Origin: Euglena gracilis
Lineage: Eukaryota > Euglenida > Euglenophyceae > Euglenales
Direction: 5' to 3'
Length of the DNA stretch: 64,000 bases
NCBI GenBank assembly: GCA_039621445.1
Contig: CP154955.1
Coordinates: 46,089,540 to 46,153,539, forward strand
Shown: piece by piece, positions 54,176-64,000 of the stretch
Position numbering within the stretch: the stretch's first letter is position 1
Layout: each line of letters begins with the position of its first letter
Notes under the pieces: model-generated
The model's input: only the letters and a program-made list of their open reading frames with translations
Told to the model about the DNA's origin: nothing
The model's database searches: none
Made by a program: the position numbers and the translations under genes

Positions 54176-57100
54176 GGAATTATTATGAGGTGCGGATTGA
54201 GACCACGAGGGTGGATAACCCGGCCATCATCACCGTCGCTCTCAGTACCACCCACATTGACCTTGGCAATGGGCTGCATTGCATCAATTTTCATCCTGCC
54301 GGTGTGTGTTCCCAAGATTATCGAGAATCACAAAACACTTGCGGAGTTTTTTGGGAATATTTTGCAAGTGTCTTTGGATTGCAATGAATTAAATAAGAAG
54401 GAAAAAGGATTAAAATGTACATTTTATATTTGTGTTGCCCTGTGCTTTTGCTACACAGATGCAGGTGCATACCGAGCCGACGTCTTGTTGGCGTGGGAGG
54501 GAGAACCCGAGAGCACTGTTGTCCCTGTGAAGCGGAAGCTTGTGAATCGGGAAGTAGGTTTGTGGACCTACCCCAGGCTCCTCCTTCTCACTGACATTCT
54601 GAATTCTGTATGGGACTGGCATTTAACTGTCTTTCTTGATGCCTGAACTTGATGGGATCCAACGCACGTCATCACAAAACCATTGTTCAACCTTTGCTGG
54701 CACACACCTTCTCTGTGTGGGGTGCTGGGTGCCAAAATATTTATTTCCACTGGTCTCTCCACCAAGTCTCCACCAAGTCTCCACCAAGTCTCCAAGCGCT
54801 ATGGACCCTCCCCTTCGGGTTTGTAAAAAGAAACCCGAAGTATTCAATTTTTTCTTGACAGTGGTTAAAATCTTCGAAAAAAAATGTAAACCCAACTCAA
54901 TTCACCTCATCATCTTCTTGATGAACGTTTTACCCTTTTTCTTGACATCCTTTTTCAGGGTGCATGAAAATCGTTCTGTCGCTTTTCCGTTTTTGTGTGT
55001 CATTTGCCTTCATTCGTTGTTTTTGATTGTGTCTTCACAGGCAGTGTGAGTTTCATTGTCCAATCCAAGGTGTCCCATTCAATTACAAATGCATCCTCCA
55101 GCATTTGTGGTTCATTTGTGGATGGTGTGCTTTGCTCTTCCTTTCACAACATGGTTTTCTGTGGTATTTTCCGCTTTTGAGTGAATGAGAATGGTTTGCT
55201 TCACAAAATTGTTTTGTTTCTCTTTTTGGGTGATGACATTTTTTGCAGAAAAAAGTCATTGGCGTACAAAGGTCCCCAACCACACTCTCCGTTCTGAAAT
55301 ATAATTTTACTCCCATCCCAAAGTCCCATGCCGAGCAAAGGATTTTGCCAGTAATATTTTTTTGTGTGTAAATTGTTAGTGGCTGAGTCAGGGCGTCGGT
55401 AAAGCCGGAGTGATTCCCATCACCCAGCCAGCCTTTTTTCAGCCAGCAAATTTTCAAGTTTCATTTCCTGTTCTTCCGCCTGAAGGGCGGCTGGACGGTT
55501 GATGGATGTTTTTTTTTTTGCTTTCGGAGTTGCAAAAAATTGAGCCGAAATGGGCGAAAATGGGCAGAAAATAGGCTGCCCAGCACAAATTTTGGGTCAA
55601 AAATTTTTTTTTTACATAATTGGCATTTTTGGGGGGGGGTATTTTTTGATTTTTTTTTGGCAACCAGTTTGACCTCGGGTTGGGCCCAGTTCTAGCCATG
55701 GTACCCCATGGGCAGGGTATAAGTGAGCGTTTACAGGGGAAAGGGAGGAGGGCTGTTAAAATTTGGCTGGAAAATTTGGGCTGGCGGGGAAAAGGCTGCT
55801 GGTAGACCCCCCCCCCTGCATTAAGTGAGAGGGGGGGTGGTCCTGGATCCCCTCCTGGACCGGCGCAAAGCGGCAGAATTTTTTTTGAAGGGCTTCAAAA
55901 ATGCCCAGATTTGCGTTTTCAGGTGATTTGTTCCTCCAAATTGACAAAAAACAGATAATAAAAACATTTTTGGTTGCATGGTGGACCATGGACCGGAGCC
56001 AAGTCCACTTTACCCCAAATAGACTTGCCAATCCATGGGGGGTCCACAGACCACCCCCCTCGGCCCTGGGGAGGTGATCTGGACCCCCTCCCCCCCAGGG
56101 GAGGGGGTCCAGATTCTCTGGACCCCCTCCCAGAGGATCTGGACCTCTGGGAGATCCTACTGGAGTGGATGGCCAAATCCTGGTGAAAAGAACGTCAAGG
56201 TTGTCTTTTGCTCCATCTCAGGAAACACTGGCCGATGGGTTCGTCTCAGGGGAGCCTCGTGCCAAGATCCATTCTGCACTGGCAATCTGCGGATGGTTTC
56301 CAGAGAGGGTTTGTTTCCCCCTGCCTTTGCCGCTGTCGTCGTTGTCATTGTGGTTGATGCTTGTTTAAAAGAAACATGGCTTATTTCCCAAAAAACCTCT
56401 ATTCCAGAAAGCCAAACAGGCTCCCACCTGTCTCCCACCTGCATGTGCTTCAGGTACACAGCCCATCTCGCTCACCCACAAACCTTTCCTTTCCTTTCTT
56501 CATTTCTCCCATTTCATCATACTCTCCCCAGGTTGGGTGTATGTTCCCTACTCCTGTTATTATCATTTGTATGAGCGCTCCGAGGCCTGGCAGTGCGTGG
56601 CAGGCAAATACTTACTTTTCACAGGTCCCATTTGCGTGCAAACCCATCGACAGGGCGTTGCTTAATGGGGGGGGGTCCAGCCAGCCAGCATCTTTGTCCC
56701 ACCAGCAGCCCCAGACCCCCATCAATGAGGTTTATTTTGCAGCCAGCCCAAGTTTTCTAGTCCTTGAGCCAGATCCCCATCGAGCGTCATGTGTTCTGCA
56801 GCATTATTTGAGTGCGGCTCGTAGTAGGGGGTTGGAGAATGGGAGCTGTTGGAGACTTTTGCCACTGGCGGTTGATGAGGATAAAGAGCTCAACTGCCAA
56901 TGAGGCAAGTCTTTTAGTCTGTGCTCCTCCAAAACTTAGTACAGTGCTCTCTCCACCAGTCTCCCGATAGCAAACACCCTGCCTACAACTCACAGCCACA
57001 TCATTGGAAGGCTCTTCTACCCTTACTTGTCACACCGACAAGCGAATTGGGGGCCATCACTTTCTGAACCCCCCACCAGGCTGTTTTTTAAGGTGGTGCC

Positions 57101-60100
57101 GACCCCACCCCGGGGGGGGGGGGGCGGTGCCTGCCTGGGCAGGCACTCCAAGGCACTCCTGATCCGACCCCCCCCGGGGGGGGGCAGGGCACACGGCCAA
57201 AAGTGCCCTAGCGCAGACCCCGGCGCCGAAGGCTCCGGGAAGCCAAAAATAGCCTATTTTCAAAGGAGTGTGCCTCGGCACAGGCCGAATCCGCCCCTCC
57301 CCCTGGGGGGTAGTACCTGCCTGGGCAGGCACCCCAAGTCACTCTGGACCCCCCGGGGTTGGTAAAAAAAAACAGCCTGCCCCCCACCCTCCTGTCCACG
57401 CGTGCATCTGTGCGCGTGCCTCATGCCTGCAGGTTTCGCGTAAAACATGCAGCGCAGGGGTCAAGAGACAAGGTTGGGTTTTGTTTTTGTATTTTTGGGG
57501 GGGTCCCAAAATCGGCCCAAAAATTTTGGGGGGGGTACCCAAAAATCAAATTTTTGGGTCTCCATTGACGATGAGAGAAAACCATGGCAAACAATGGTCG
57601 ACATCCTCAAAGTCACGAAGGGGCTGTCGCTCAGAGTTGTCCTGAACACTCCCCGCCTGCTTGAAACACTTTCTGGCGGTTTACTTTTCAGTAGTCAGAC
57701 CATCCCCCACCCAGTTAGTCCAGTTAGTTTAGTTAGTACAATTTTGGGTCCTGAAATTTTTTGGGGCCACAAGCCCTTTCAAAATGCACCAAAATGCAAT
57801 TTTCTGTTCGAGACATGTAAAACCCCCCAAATAATACCCGGGGTAATATTTTTTCGCCCGAAATCCCGGCCCGAGGGGGGGGGGCATTATTTCCCAAAAA
57901 TATTCGAAATTTTTCGAAGTTCCGTAGGAGCAAAAATAGTGCCAAAACCCCCCTTTGGGATCAATTTTTTTTTGTACTTTCTCATGAAATTTAGCATTTC
58001 TTGGAGGCCAGATAATCCAGAAAAATCGATTTTTTTCGAAATTTATCGTCAGAGATTGTGATTTTTACCTACATTTTCAGGTCAAAAATCCGGGCTTTCG
58101 GCCCGAAACTGGGGGAGGGGGGTATTATTTTGGTGGCCGAAGTCGTACCCCGAGGGGGGGGGGGTATTATTTGGGGGGGGATTATTTGGGGGGAGGGTTT
58201 ACAATGATCACACCCCTGCCCCCCCCAATCAGAGGCCACAATTCTGGAGGGCATGATTTTCCCTCCGAAAATAACAGTCTGGATTCCAACGGTCACCCCT
58301 TATCAGAATCCACAATTTTGTTGTACCATCCCCCCCCCCCCGTGTATAAACACTGGCCTTGTATAAGCACTGCCCCCCCCCCGGTGCGCTTCCATCCTTT
58401 TGGACGTGTTGGACAGGAATCCTGCTTTGCACGCGGGGTCGGTGGTTCGATCCCGGCTGCAGCCCCAGGGATCACCCAGGGTGGGTCCAGCTGGACTCCC
58501 CCGGAGGGCCCAGAGGGGGGTGAGATATAGGCGCAGAAATTTTTGAAAAAAATGGCTTTTCCTGGCCAAAATCGGCCTTTTTTAGGTAGTTAGGGGTTAG
58601 GGGTAAAATTTTTCAAAGAGGGGGTCCCAAAAATACAAATTTTTGGTGTTTTTGGGGGGGGTACCCAAAAAACAAAAATTTGGGGGGGGGGACCCAAAAC
58701 CCAAAACCCAACCTTGCAAGAGACGCTACGGGACAGATTGCATAACCTTCCCAAACACCACAACCCTCACCGCACCCAGCCACGTTTGCAGCGCGGAGGC
58801 TGCAAACTCTCTGTGGCAATAGCCCTATAGCCCTTTGAGGCGGCGTTACTCGCACTTCAGGAGTTTTCTTTTGTTGGTGTGTGAACATGCAAAAATTGTT
58901 TATTTTATTGAAAATTGCAACACCTGGCTTTGAAACCCAAATACTGTGATCAGGATGTGATCTGGTGCCCCAGGCGGAGATGGAAGCAGAGACTGTTTGG
59001 AAATTAGGGTGCCCTAGAGCAGGTGTCACCACAGTATACAGGGTGCACAGCACGAAGCATGCATGTTTGGAACATTCCAATGGCTGCCTCATCAACATGG
59101 GATATTATTGGAACGATTCGAGGCAGGTGTAAGCATGAAACGATTCCTCCAAACTTTGACTTTGAGCATTCATTAGTTGGTGTGAACATTTGCACAAACA
59201 AGCGGTGTGTGCAAATGCGCACACCAACCATTTGTGCAAATGCATAAACGGGCCACATATGCAAGCTGAATTGAGGTGTTCATGAAATCACACAAATGGT
59301 TGGTTCGCGCAAATAATATTCTAGTTGCGCACTTGTGCAAACCAACCACTTGATCAATCTCACAACCGTGCCATTTTGTCTTGCGGCATTACTGCAGTTT
59401 GGAAATTCTGACATGCGAGAAGTTTTGTAGACGTCCAATGGAAGCGAAGTCGACCTCGGGAAGGGGCCGCCCAGGGCTCATATCCAATGGCGATCTTTCG
59501 TCACAAGGACAGGACCGTGCGATGTGGAGAGGAAAGTTCAGCACTGTGAGGCTAGTTTTAGACACGTCTGTAGACCCCTGTTGCGACCCCTCCTCGGTAA
59601 CTTTCAGTGTACTGCGCGTAGCAATGGATGGGACGTGGGCCGTCTGCGGCGTGCGCTTGCGTGCGCGCTCGGGTTTGCATGTACAGGGGCAGGTCCGGGT
59701 GGGAACGGAGACGCCCTTGCCTTCACTTCAACAAAAAATTGTGTGCAAAACGCAGTGCCTTTTCTACCAGGTTAAAACTCCAAGAAATGTGTGTGTGAAC
59801 TCTGAGGGGAAATGGCCTTTTTTTGAATTTGAGTCCCGGACAGGGTTTGATATAAAGAGGGCGTATGGGGTTTAGGTAGGGGGGTCCCCCACCCCCTCCT
59901 GGACCGGAGGGGGGGTCGGACCCCCCCCACCTGCCAAGGGGACTCCGGACCGACCCTGGGGGTTACCCGGGACCCCCCAAAAGGTCAAATTTTTCCCCCC
60001 GCACTTTGCACCGAAAAATTTTGTGTTTTTTTTGACCACTTTTTGCCCAAGAAGTGCCCCCCCCCCCAATGGCACTTTTGGGCCGTTCTGGGGGTTCAAA

Positions 60101-63100
60101 AATTTTCGGCTCGGCGCTTCGTGCCTGGCTGAAAATTGGCCACCCAGACCGCGCCACTGTTCAGGTGGGGGGTCCCCCCCCCCCCTGCTAGACCGACCCA
60201 CCCTTGCAATAACGATTTGCAGTGGTATATCCCATTGCCTGCCATCCTAAAACTGGGTCTGTGGAGGGGTTTATTCCAGGCATCTCCAGTTCAGGGCTGC
60301 CGGCTGCAGAACCAGTTGTCGGCTATCGCTAGAGTGCAGGGCTTGTTGGGCGCATTTCAAAACCAAGGGCGGCTGGAACGCCCCCTGCATTACATGCTTT
60401 CACATATGGCAACCTCCCTTGAGACACCCTCAATCATATGTATGTGCGCGCGACCCGGGTCACTGCAGACATTTCACTCCTTCTGTGGCCGGTGTCGTGG
60501 CCTCAGCCCGGTGCTGCCTGGGGGCAGTGGCTGCCTCCCTGCTTTGTGCTTTGTTGATTGGTGTTGGTGTTAGTTTTGGGATTTGTGTTGGGATTGGTGT
60601 TGGGATTGGTGTTGGGATTAGTGTTGGTATTAGTGTCGGGGTTGACGTTGGGGTTAGTTTTAGATTAGCATGGGGATTCAGGGTTTCAAACAGGGGCTGG
60701 AAAAACGAAGAGCTGGAGACACCTGACACGCGGATATGTGTACGATGCCTGGAATATGGGTCTTTCTGGGGGTCACCAGTGGGTTAGTGGGTTGGAGAAG
60801 GGCTCCCGTTGCTGTCGCTCGCTGTGCAAACTGCAGGCCTTCGGCGACTTGTAGCAACTGGTGGGCAGGTGGAGGACACTCCTGGATGTTAATGTTGGTC
60901 ATCTGAGCGTCGCTGCCCGTGCCAGGGACCACAGCACCAACGGACACGTCACAAATTCGGGAGCAGATCGTGTGCACATGCACATGATCTGACGAATCAA
61001 GCGTGCACATATGTGCGATTGGGACGTCAGATCGTGGGCGGGTGGGCGTGAGGGGGCCCCCCACATGCCCAGATGTGCGACATCGCGCAGTGTGATTTGA
61101 GCATGTTGTCCGGGCTGGGGTGTTGAATACGGGTGGCGAGTTCCGCTGCATTTTTTTTTGGGGGGGGGTTCCTTCGTCACAAGTCTTGAGTGAAGAAAAC
61201 CATCTGACGGTCTAACTGGGAGGGGGGAGTTGATGAGGCCTGACCCCCTGCCACGTCATTTGGGGCGGGCTGTCACTGCGCATCGCTGTGGTGCAGGGTG
61301 CGGTGGGGCGGGAGGGCTGTTCCACCTCCCGTCCAGGGGACTCCACCATGCAGGAGGACTACCTCGAGTTCATGAAGCAGCTGCTGAACGTCCGGGAGGG
61401 CGACAAGGTGAACGGCCCCACCACGCTGCTGTTTGCCTCCACAGGACTCACTACCACCCAGGGTTTAATGTGTGGGCAGGTGGGAGGGGATTATCTGGAC
61501 CCCCCCCCCCTGGTGAAGGAGAGTGAGGGGACACTCCCACATAAACAGTGGAGACCGAATGTTGGACCAGCGCAACGCAAAGCGTGGGCCTGCCAAAATC
61601 GACCCAAAATGCGCCTGTGGGTATTTTTTGAGCAAAAATTTGCTGGAATTTTTCTGTACGGAGCGCTGGAAGGAAGATTTTGGATTTTGAGGGCATCCTG
61701 GGTTCCCCGGGGTCGGTCCAGACCCCCCCCTTGGCTTTCTCCGGGCAATCCCCCTCTCCCTTGTGGTCAGGGCCTGAGAACCTCTTTCCTCGTCGACTGA
61801 CATTAAACCGTTGCGTCTGAAAATGCTCATTTCAAAGGAAATTTCCCTGGGAAGACCCCAGGTGGGACCCAAAAACAGACCCCCACCCAGGGGTGTGCCC
61901 CATCCCCAGGGGTTCTGTTTTGCAAGAAGCCTGGCTGGATCGGCCAACCTGGGTCGTGGGTCGGAAGTGATTGACTGGTGAAAGTGGCTGTGTTATTTTT
62001 TTTTGGATGATTTCCAGGAGATCTGTGAGCAAGTGACGTGTGGACGGGGCCCCTCGGAGAGCAGCGTGGGCCCCACGTGGAAGAAATTCCGTAACTATGA
62101 CAAAGTGCTCGTGAACCCGCACGACCGCCGGCAGCGCGTCCGCATCCAGATGGTCTGGAACGGCCACCCGGAGCATTATGGGCTTCACTGGGGCCTGCGG
62201 ACCTACACCGACCCCGGCCACCAGGTGTGTGGTGCTGGGCATGTTTGGGAAACCTAATGGAAAACAGTCGGGAAACAGTCGGGCCTGAAAACCCGAGGAT
62301 CCTGCCACGGAGGCCAAATTTTGAGCCTGGCCCTGGCTCAGCAAATCCCCTTGAGGTCCATGAAGAGATGTATGTTTCCCCGGGGAGGTTTGCAAAAGAA
62401 GCGACTGCCGCACATGAAAGTCATCTTTGCTTATCCCATTGGGATGTGCAAGCAGACCCCAAAATGCAAATTTTGCCACAGAACAAAGATGGCAGTTTTT
62501 TTTTTTGCGCGCGTGGCTCTTCTGTCTTGGATGGCTCTTGTATGCCCCCCCCAAAAGACACATATGTTCCTTTGAGTTAAGTTTTACTTTGTTTGAGCAA
62601 AGAAGCCAACGTCTTTCGTTTTTATGGCTTGTTTGCTTATTGTTCGAATTTCCACACGTGCCAGCACCGCCGTTTTCAATGGTTGTCGGGCGGATGATTT
62701 TCCACAGGACCGCCTGCGTGCCATATTTAGTGCGGACCACCGCCCGGATTTCGTTCTCATCAACAGCGGCATGCATGATGTTTTCCTCTACAACATCACC
62801 CTGGTGTGCCACAATGTGTGTGTGTGTGTGTGGGTGGGTGGGTGTGGGTGTGTGTGTGGGTGTGGGTGTGTGTGTGATCCCCAAGACCTTTCAGTCTGTC
62901 AGGGACAATTTTGCCTCAAGGCATTGCGTATGGCATTCCCTGTCCCCGCACAGGGCATTTATGACACGTTGGCAAATTACTCCCGTCGGCTGCGCTTCGC
63001 AATCAATTTCTTGGAGGGGATACCTGGCCGAGGTGTTGCCATGCTTTGAAAAAAGTAAAAAAAAACCTGCCTGTTGTTTATTTCCTCCCTTTGTCAAGCC

Positions 63101-64000
63101 TTCTGGCCTTTTTAATTCTGTTTGTTTTTGGTCAAAGCAAATCCTTTTAATGGGGAGGGCGGTGCTGCAACCTATCGGACTCTTCAGTTGGCCACATTTG
63201 CTGCATTATCCCCCCCCAACCAAAGCAAGGATGCTTTTATTAGACCGCCTGCCTCTGGTGGAGCCCTACCTGATCCTTGTTGATATTCTTTAGGATTCCC
63301 ATCAAAGTTGTGGCAGTGGGCCGCCACTTTTGACGGCGGGAGGTGCAATTTCATTGGGACCATTGCTGGAAAAAGCTTGCTGGCTGACCTCTCCCGGGAT
63401 AGGGTTTCCGCTGGAACTGAGTAGGATCTGGGGTTCAGCTCAGTTCTCCATCCAGCTCAACTGGATCCAGAATACTCAGATTATGCAAAACATCGAAAAG
63501 TGCAATAAATAAATTTGATAAGGTAAAATTTTGAGCTGGGCAGTCCGTTTTGGACCCATTTTCCTCCGAGTTTGTCCCTTTCGATGCAAATAATTACTTT
63601 CCATCCGGCAGCCCTTCAGGCGGCTGGACAGGAATGAAAATATCAAAATTTGTCAATAGGGGGTCTGCGACTGAAAAACCTCCGTGACCTTCCAGCCGCC
63701 CAGACCCCCCCCCCTGGCAGTTACAGATTTGTTGCATTGAAAGGAGCCAAACGTGGTTCTCCCAAATTCATTCACAATGGTGGGATGCTTGGCTGGCTGA
63801 ACCACCTGGGGGGGCTTCATACAGATGATGTGCTGCTGGAGACCAGTTTGCTTAAGGCAAAAAAAATCCACATCCAGAATTGGTGCAAGAGTGCCAAAAA
63901 AGTGTTGGACATTCACTGGAGGAATATTTATATACTAATATATTTATTTCATTTTATGAAAATATGTCGAAATGCTGACCCATATCACCGCAACCGGTTC
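54176..64000 (+). CDS. Filamin-type Ig plus PC-esterase (NXPE-like) protein, partial at both ends
   Basis: Exons, all GT-AG and in phase: 54176-54301, 54459-54557, 55041-55124, 56222-56308, 56532-56624, 61337-61479, 62018-62224, 62708-62803 and 62954-63032. Tentative last ones are 63294-63342 and 63721 onward. Exons 1-3 encode a filamin/Ig-like fold (FHPADAGAYRADVLLAWEG). Then come NTGRWVRLRGASCQDPFC, WVYVPYSCYYHL and KYLLFTGDSTMQEDYLEF, with the GDS serine of SGNH/PC-esterase enzymes formed across a 4.7-kb intron. Later, RPDFVLINSGMHDV is the downstream SGNH block. NXPE and related proteins join a filamin domain to a PC-esterase domain and are thought to act on glycans in the secretory pathway. 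The start, signal peptide and C-terminus are not seen. Confidence 0.75.
57076..57380. repeat. MITE-like element, CAGGCTGTTTTTTA family, copy 2
   Basis: CCAGGCTGTTTTTTAAGG at the left, 'taaaaaaaaacagcctg' at the right, and internal 'gtgcctgcctgggcaggcac' palindromes. It is in the 4.7-kb intron of the NXPE-like gene. It pairs with the copy at 18668-18953. Confidence 0.7.
57480..58205. repeat. Dispersed repeat, inverted relative to 28970-29400
   Basis: 'gcccgaaatcccggcccgag', 'aaatttttcgaagttccg' and 'tgatttttacctacattttc' match the 28.97-29.4 kb repeat in opposite orientation. A plus-strand frame just before it (57545-57680, IDDERKPWQTMVDILKV) looks coding but does not fit the NXPE exon phases. 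Confidence 0.6.
58210..59830. other. Intronic sequence of the NXPE-like gene, no feature
   Basis: A plus-strand frame at 59381-59875 (164 codons) has no recognisable domain. 58600-58700 has G-run 'gggacccaaaa' words. Confidence 0.25.
59836..60215. repeat. G/C-run element, family of 45-476
   Basis: The left edge CAGGGTTTGATATAAAGAGG matches the 45-476 terminus, followed by 'gtttaggtagggg', C runs and a core with 'ttttcggctcggcgcttcg'. The right terminus is degenerate. Confidence 0.5.
60562..60660. repeat. (GTTGGGATTGGT)n minisatellite
   Basis: About eight 12-bp units, with variants GTTAGTGTTGGT. A translation through it gives VGIGVG repeats and is not considered coding. Confidence 0.8.
62815..62876. 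repeat. (TG/GGGTG)n microsatellite in an intron
   Basis: TGTG and GGGTG units fill the intron between the exons ending at 62803 and starting at 62954. Confidence 0.85.

Noticed and set aside
57447-57690. Frame with IDDERKPWQTMVDILKV as an exon of the NXPE-like gene
   Set aside because: It lacks an acceptor, and the GT-AG join from 56624 to 61337 already restores GDS in phase. It may belong to a repeat.
58380-58475. tRNA-like B box (GGTTCGATCCC)
   Set aside because: The T stem does not pair and no A box or acceptor stem is present at the right distance.
60419-60787. Frame with a possible membrane segment (AASLLCALLIGVGVSFGI)
   Set aside because: Most of it is the translated 12-bp minisatellite; it does not fit the phases of the surrounding exons.

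Overview
This is a nuclear window from a eukaryote, most probably a euglenid (Euglena-like) flagellate. Genes are sparse, split by large introns and buried in repeats with long runs of G, C, A or T. The clue to the lineage is the introns. GT-AG introns occur beside introns that have no GT or AG but whose two ends are complementary. About 3 nt lie before the 5' pairing arm, which is often CAG, and 4-5 nt after the 3' arm, often CTG. That is the known signature of euglenid nonconventional introns. Eight are placed here; each restores a conserved protein or an open frame, and two are supported by a paralogue that is uninterrupted at the same places.

Layout. 0-6 kb: minus-strand candidate exons of a helical-repeat (RAP/OPR/FASTK-like) protein, with short TIR elements. 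6-12 kb: MITE-like repeats and A/T-run sequence. 12.5-20.1 kb: a complete five-exon minus-strand GDP-mannose 4,6-dehydratase gene whose introns carry more repeats. 20-24 kb: a hAT fragment and a probable DDE transposase remnant. 23.8-27.0 kb: a TIR-bounded element carrying a minus-strand gene of unknown family. 27-30 kb: palindromes and repeats. 30.5-32.1 kb: a plus-strand paralogue of that unknown gene. 33-36 kb: another hAT scrap and a 780-bp tandem duplication split by a MITE with a 7-bp target duplication. 37.3-40.9 kb: an apparently intact hAT transposon (8-bp target duplication, matching termini, 515-residue transposase). 41-53 kb: repeats, duplications and C/G arrays. 54.2 kb to the right edge: a plus-strand gene of at least 11 recognised exons for a filamin-type Ig plus PC-esterase (NXPE-like) protein.

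The host genes supported are the sugar-nucleotide enzyme, the NXPE-like protein and, less surely, the helical-repeat protein. The rest is mobile or repetitive DNA. The most notable biology is the tie between mobile DNA and introns: the hAT transposase and both unknown paralogues need nonconventional splicing to be open, and one such intron coincides almost exactly with a 173-bp TIR element also present inside a hAT intron.
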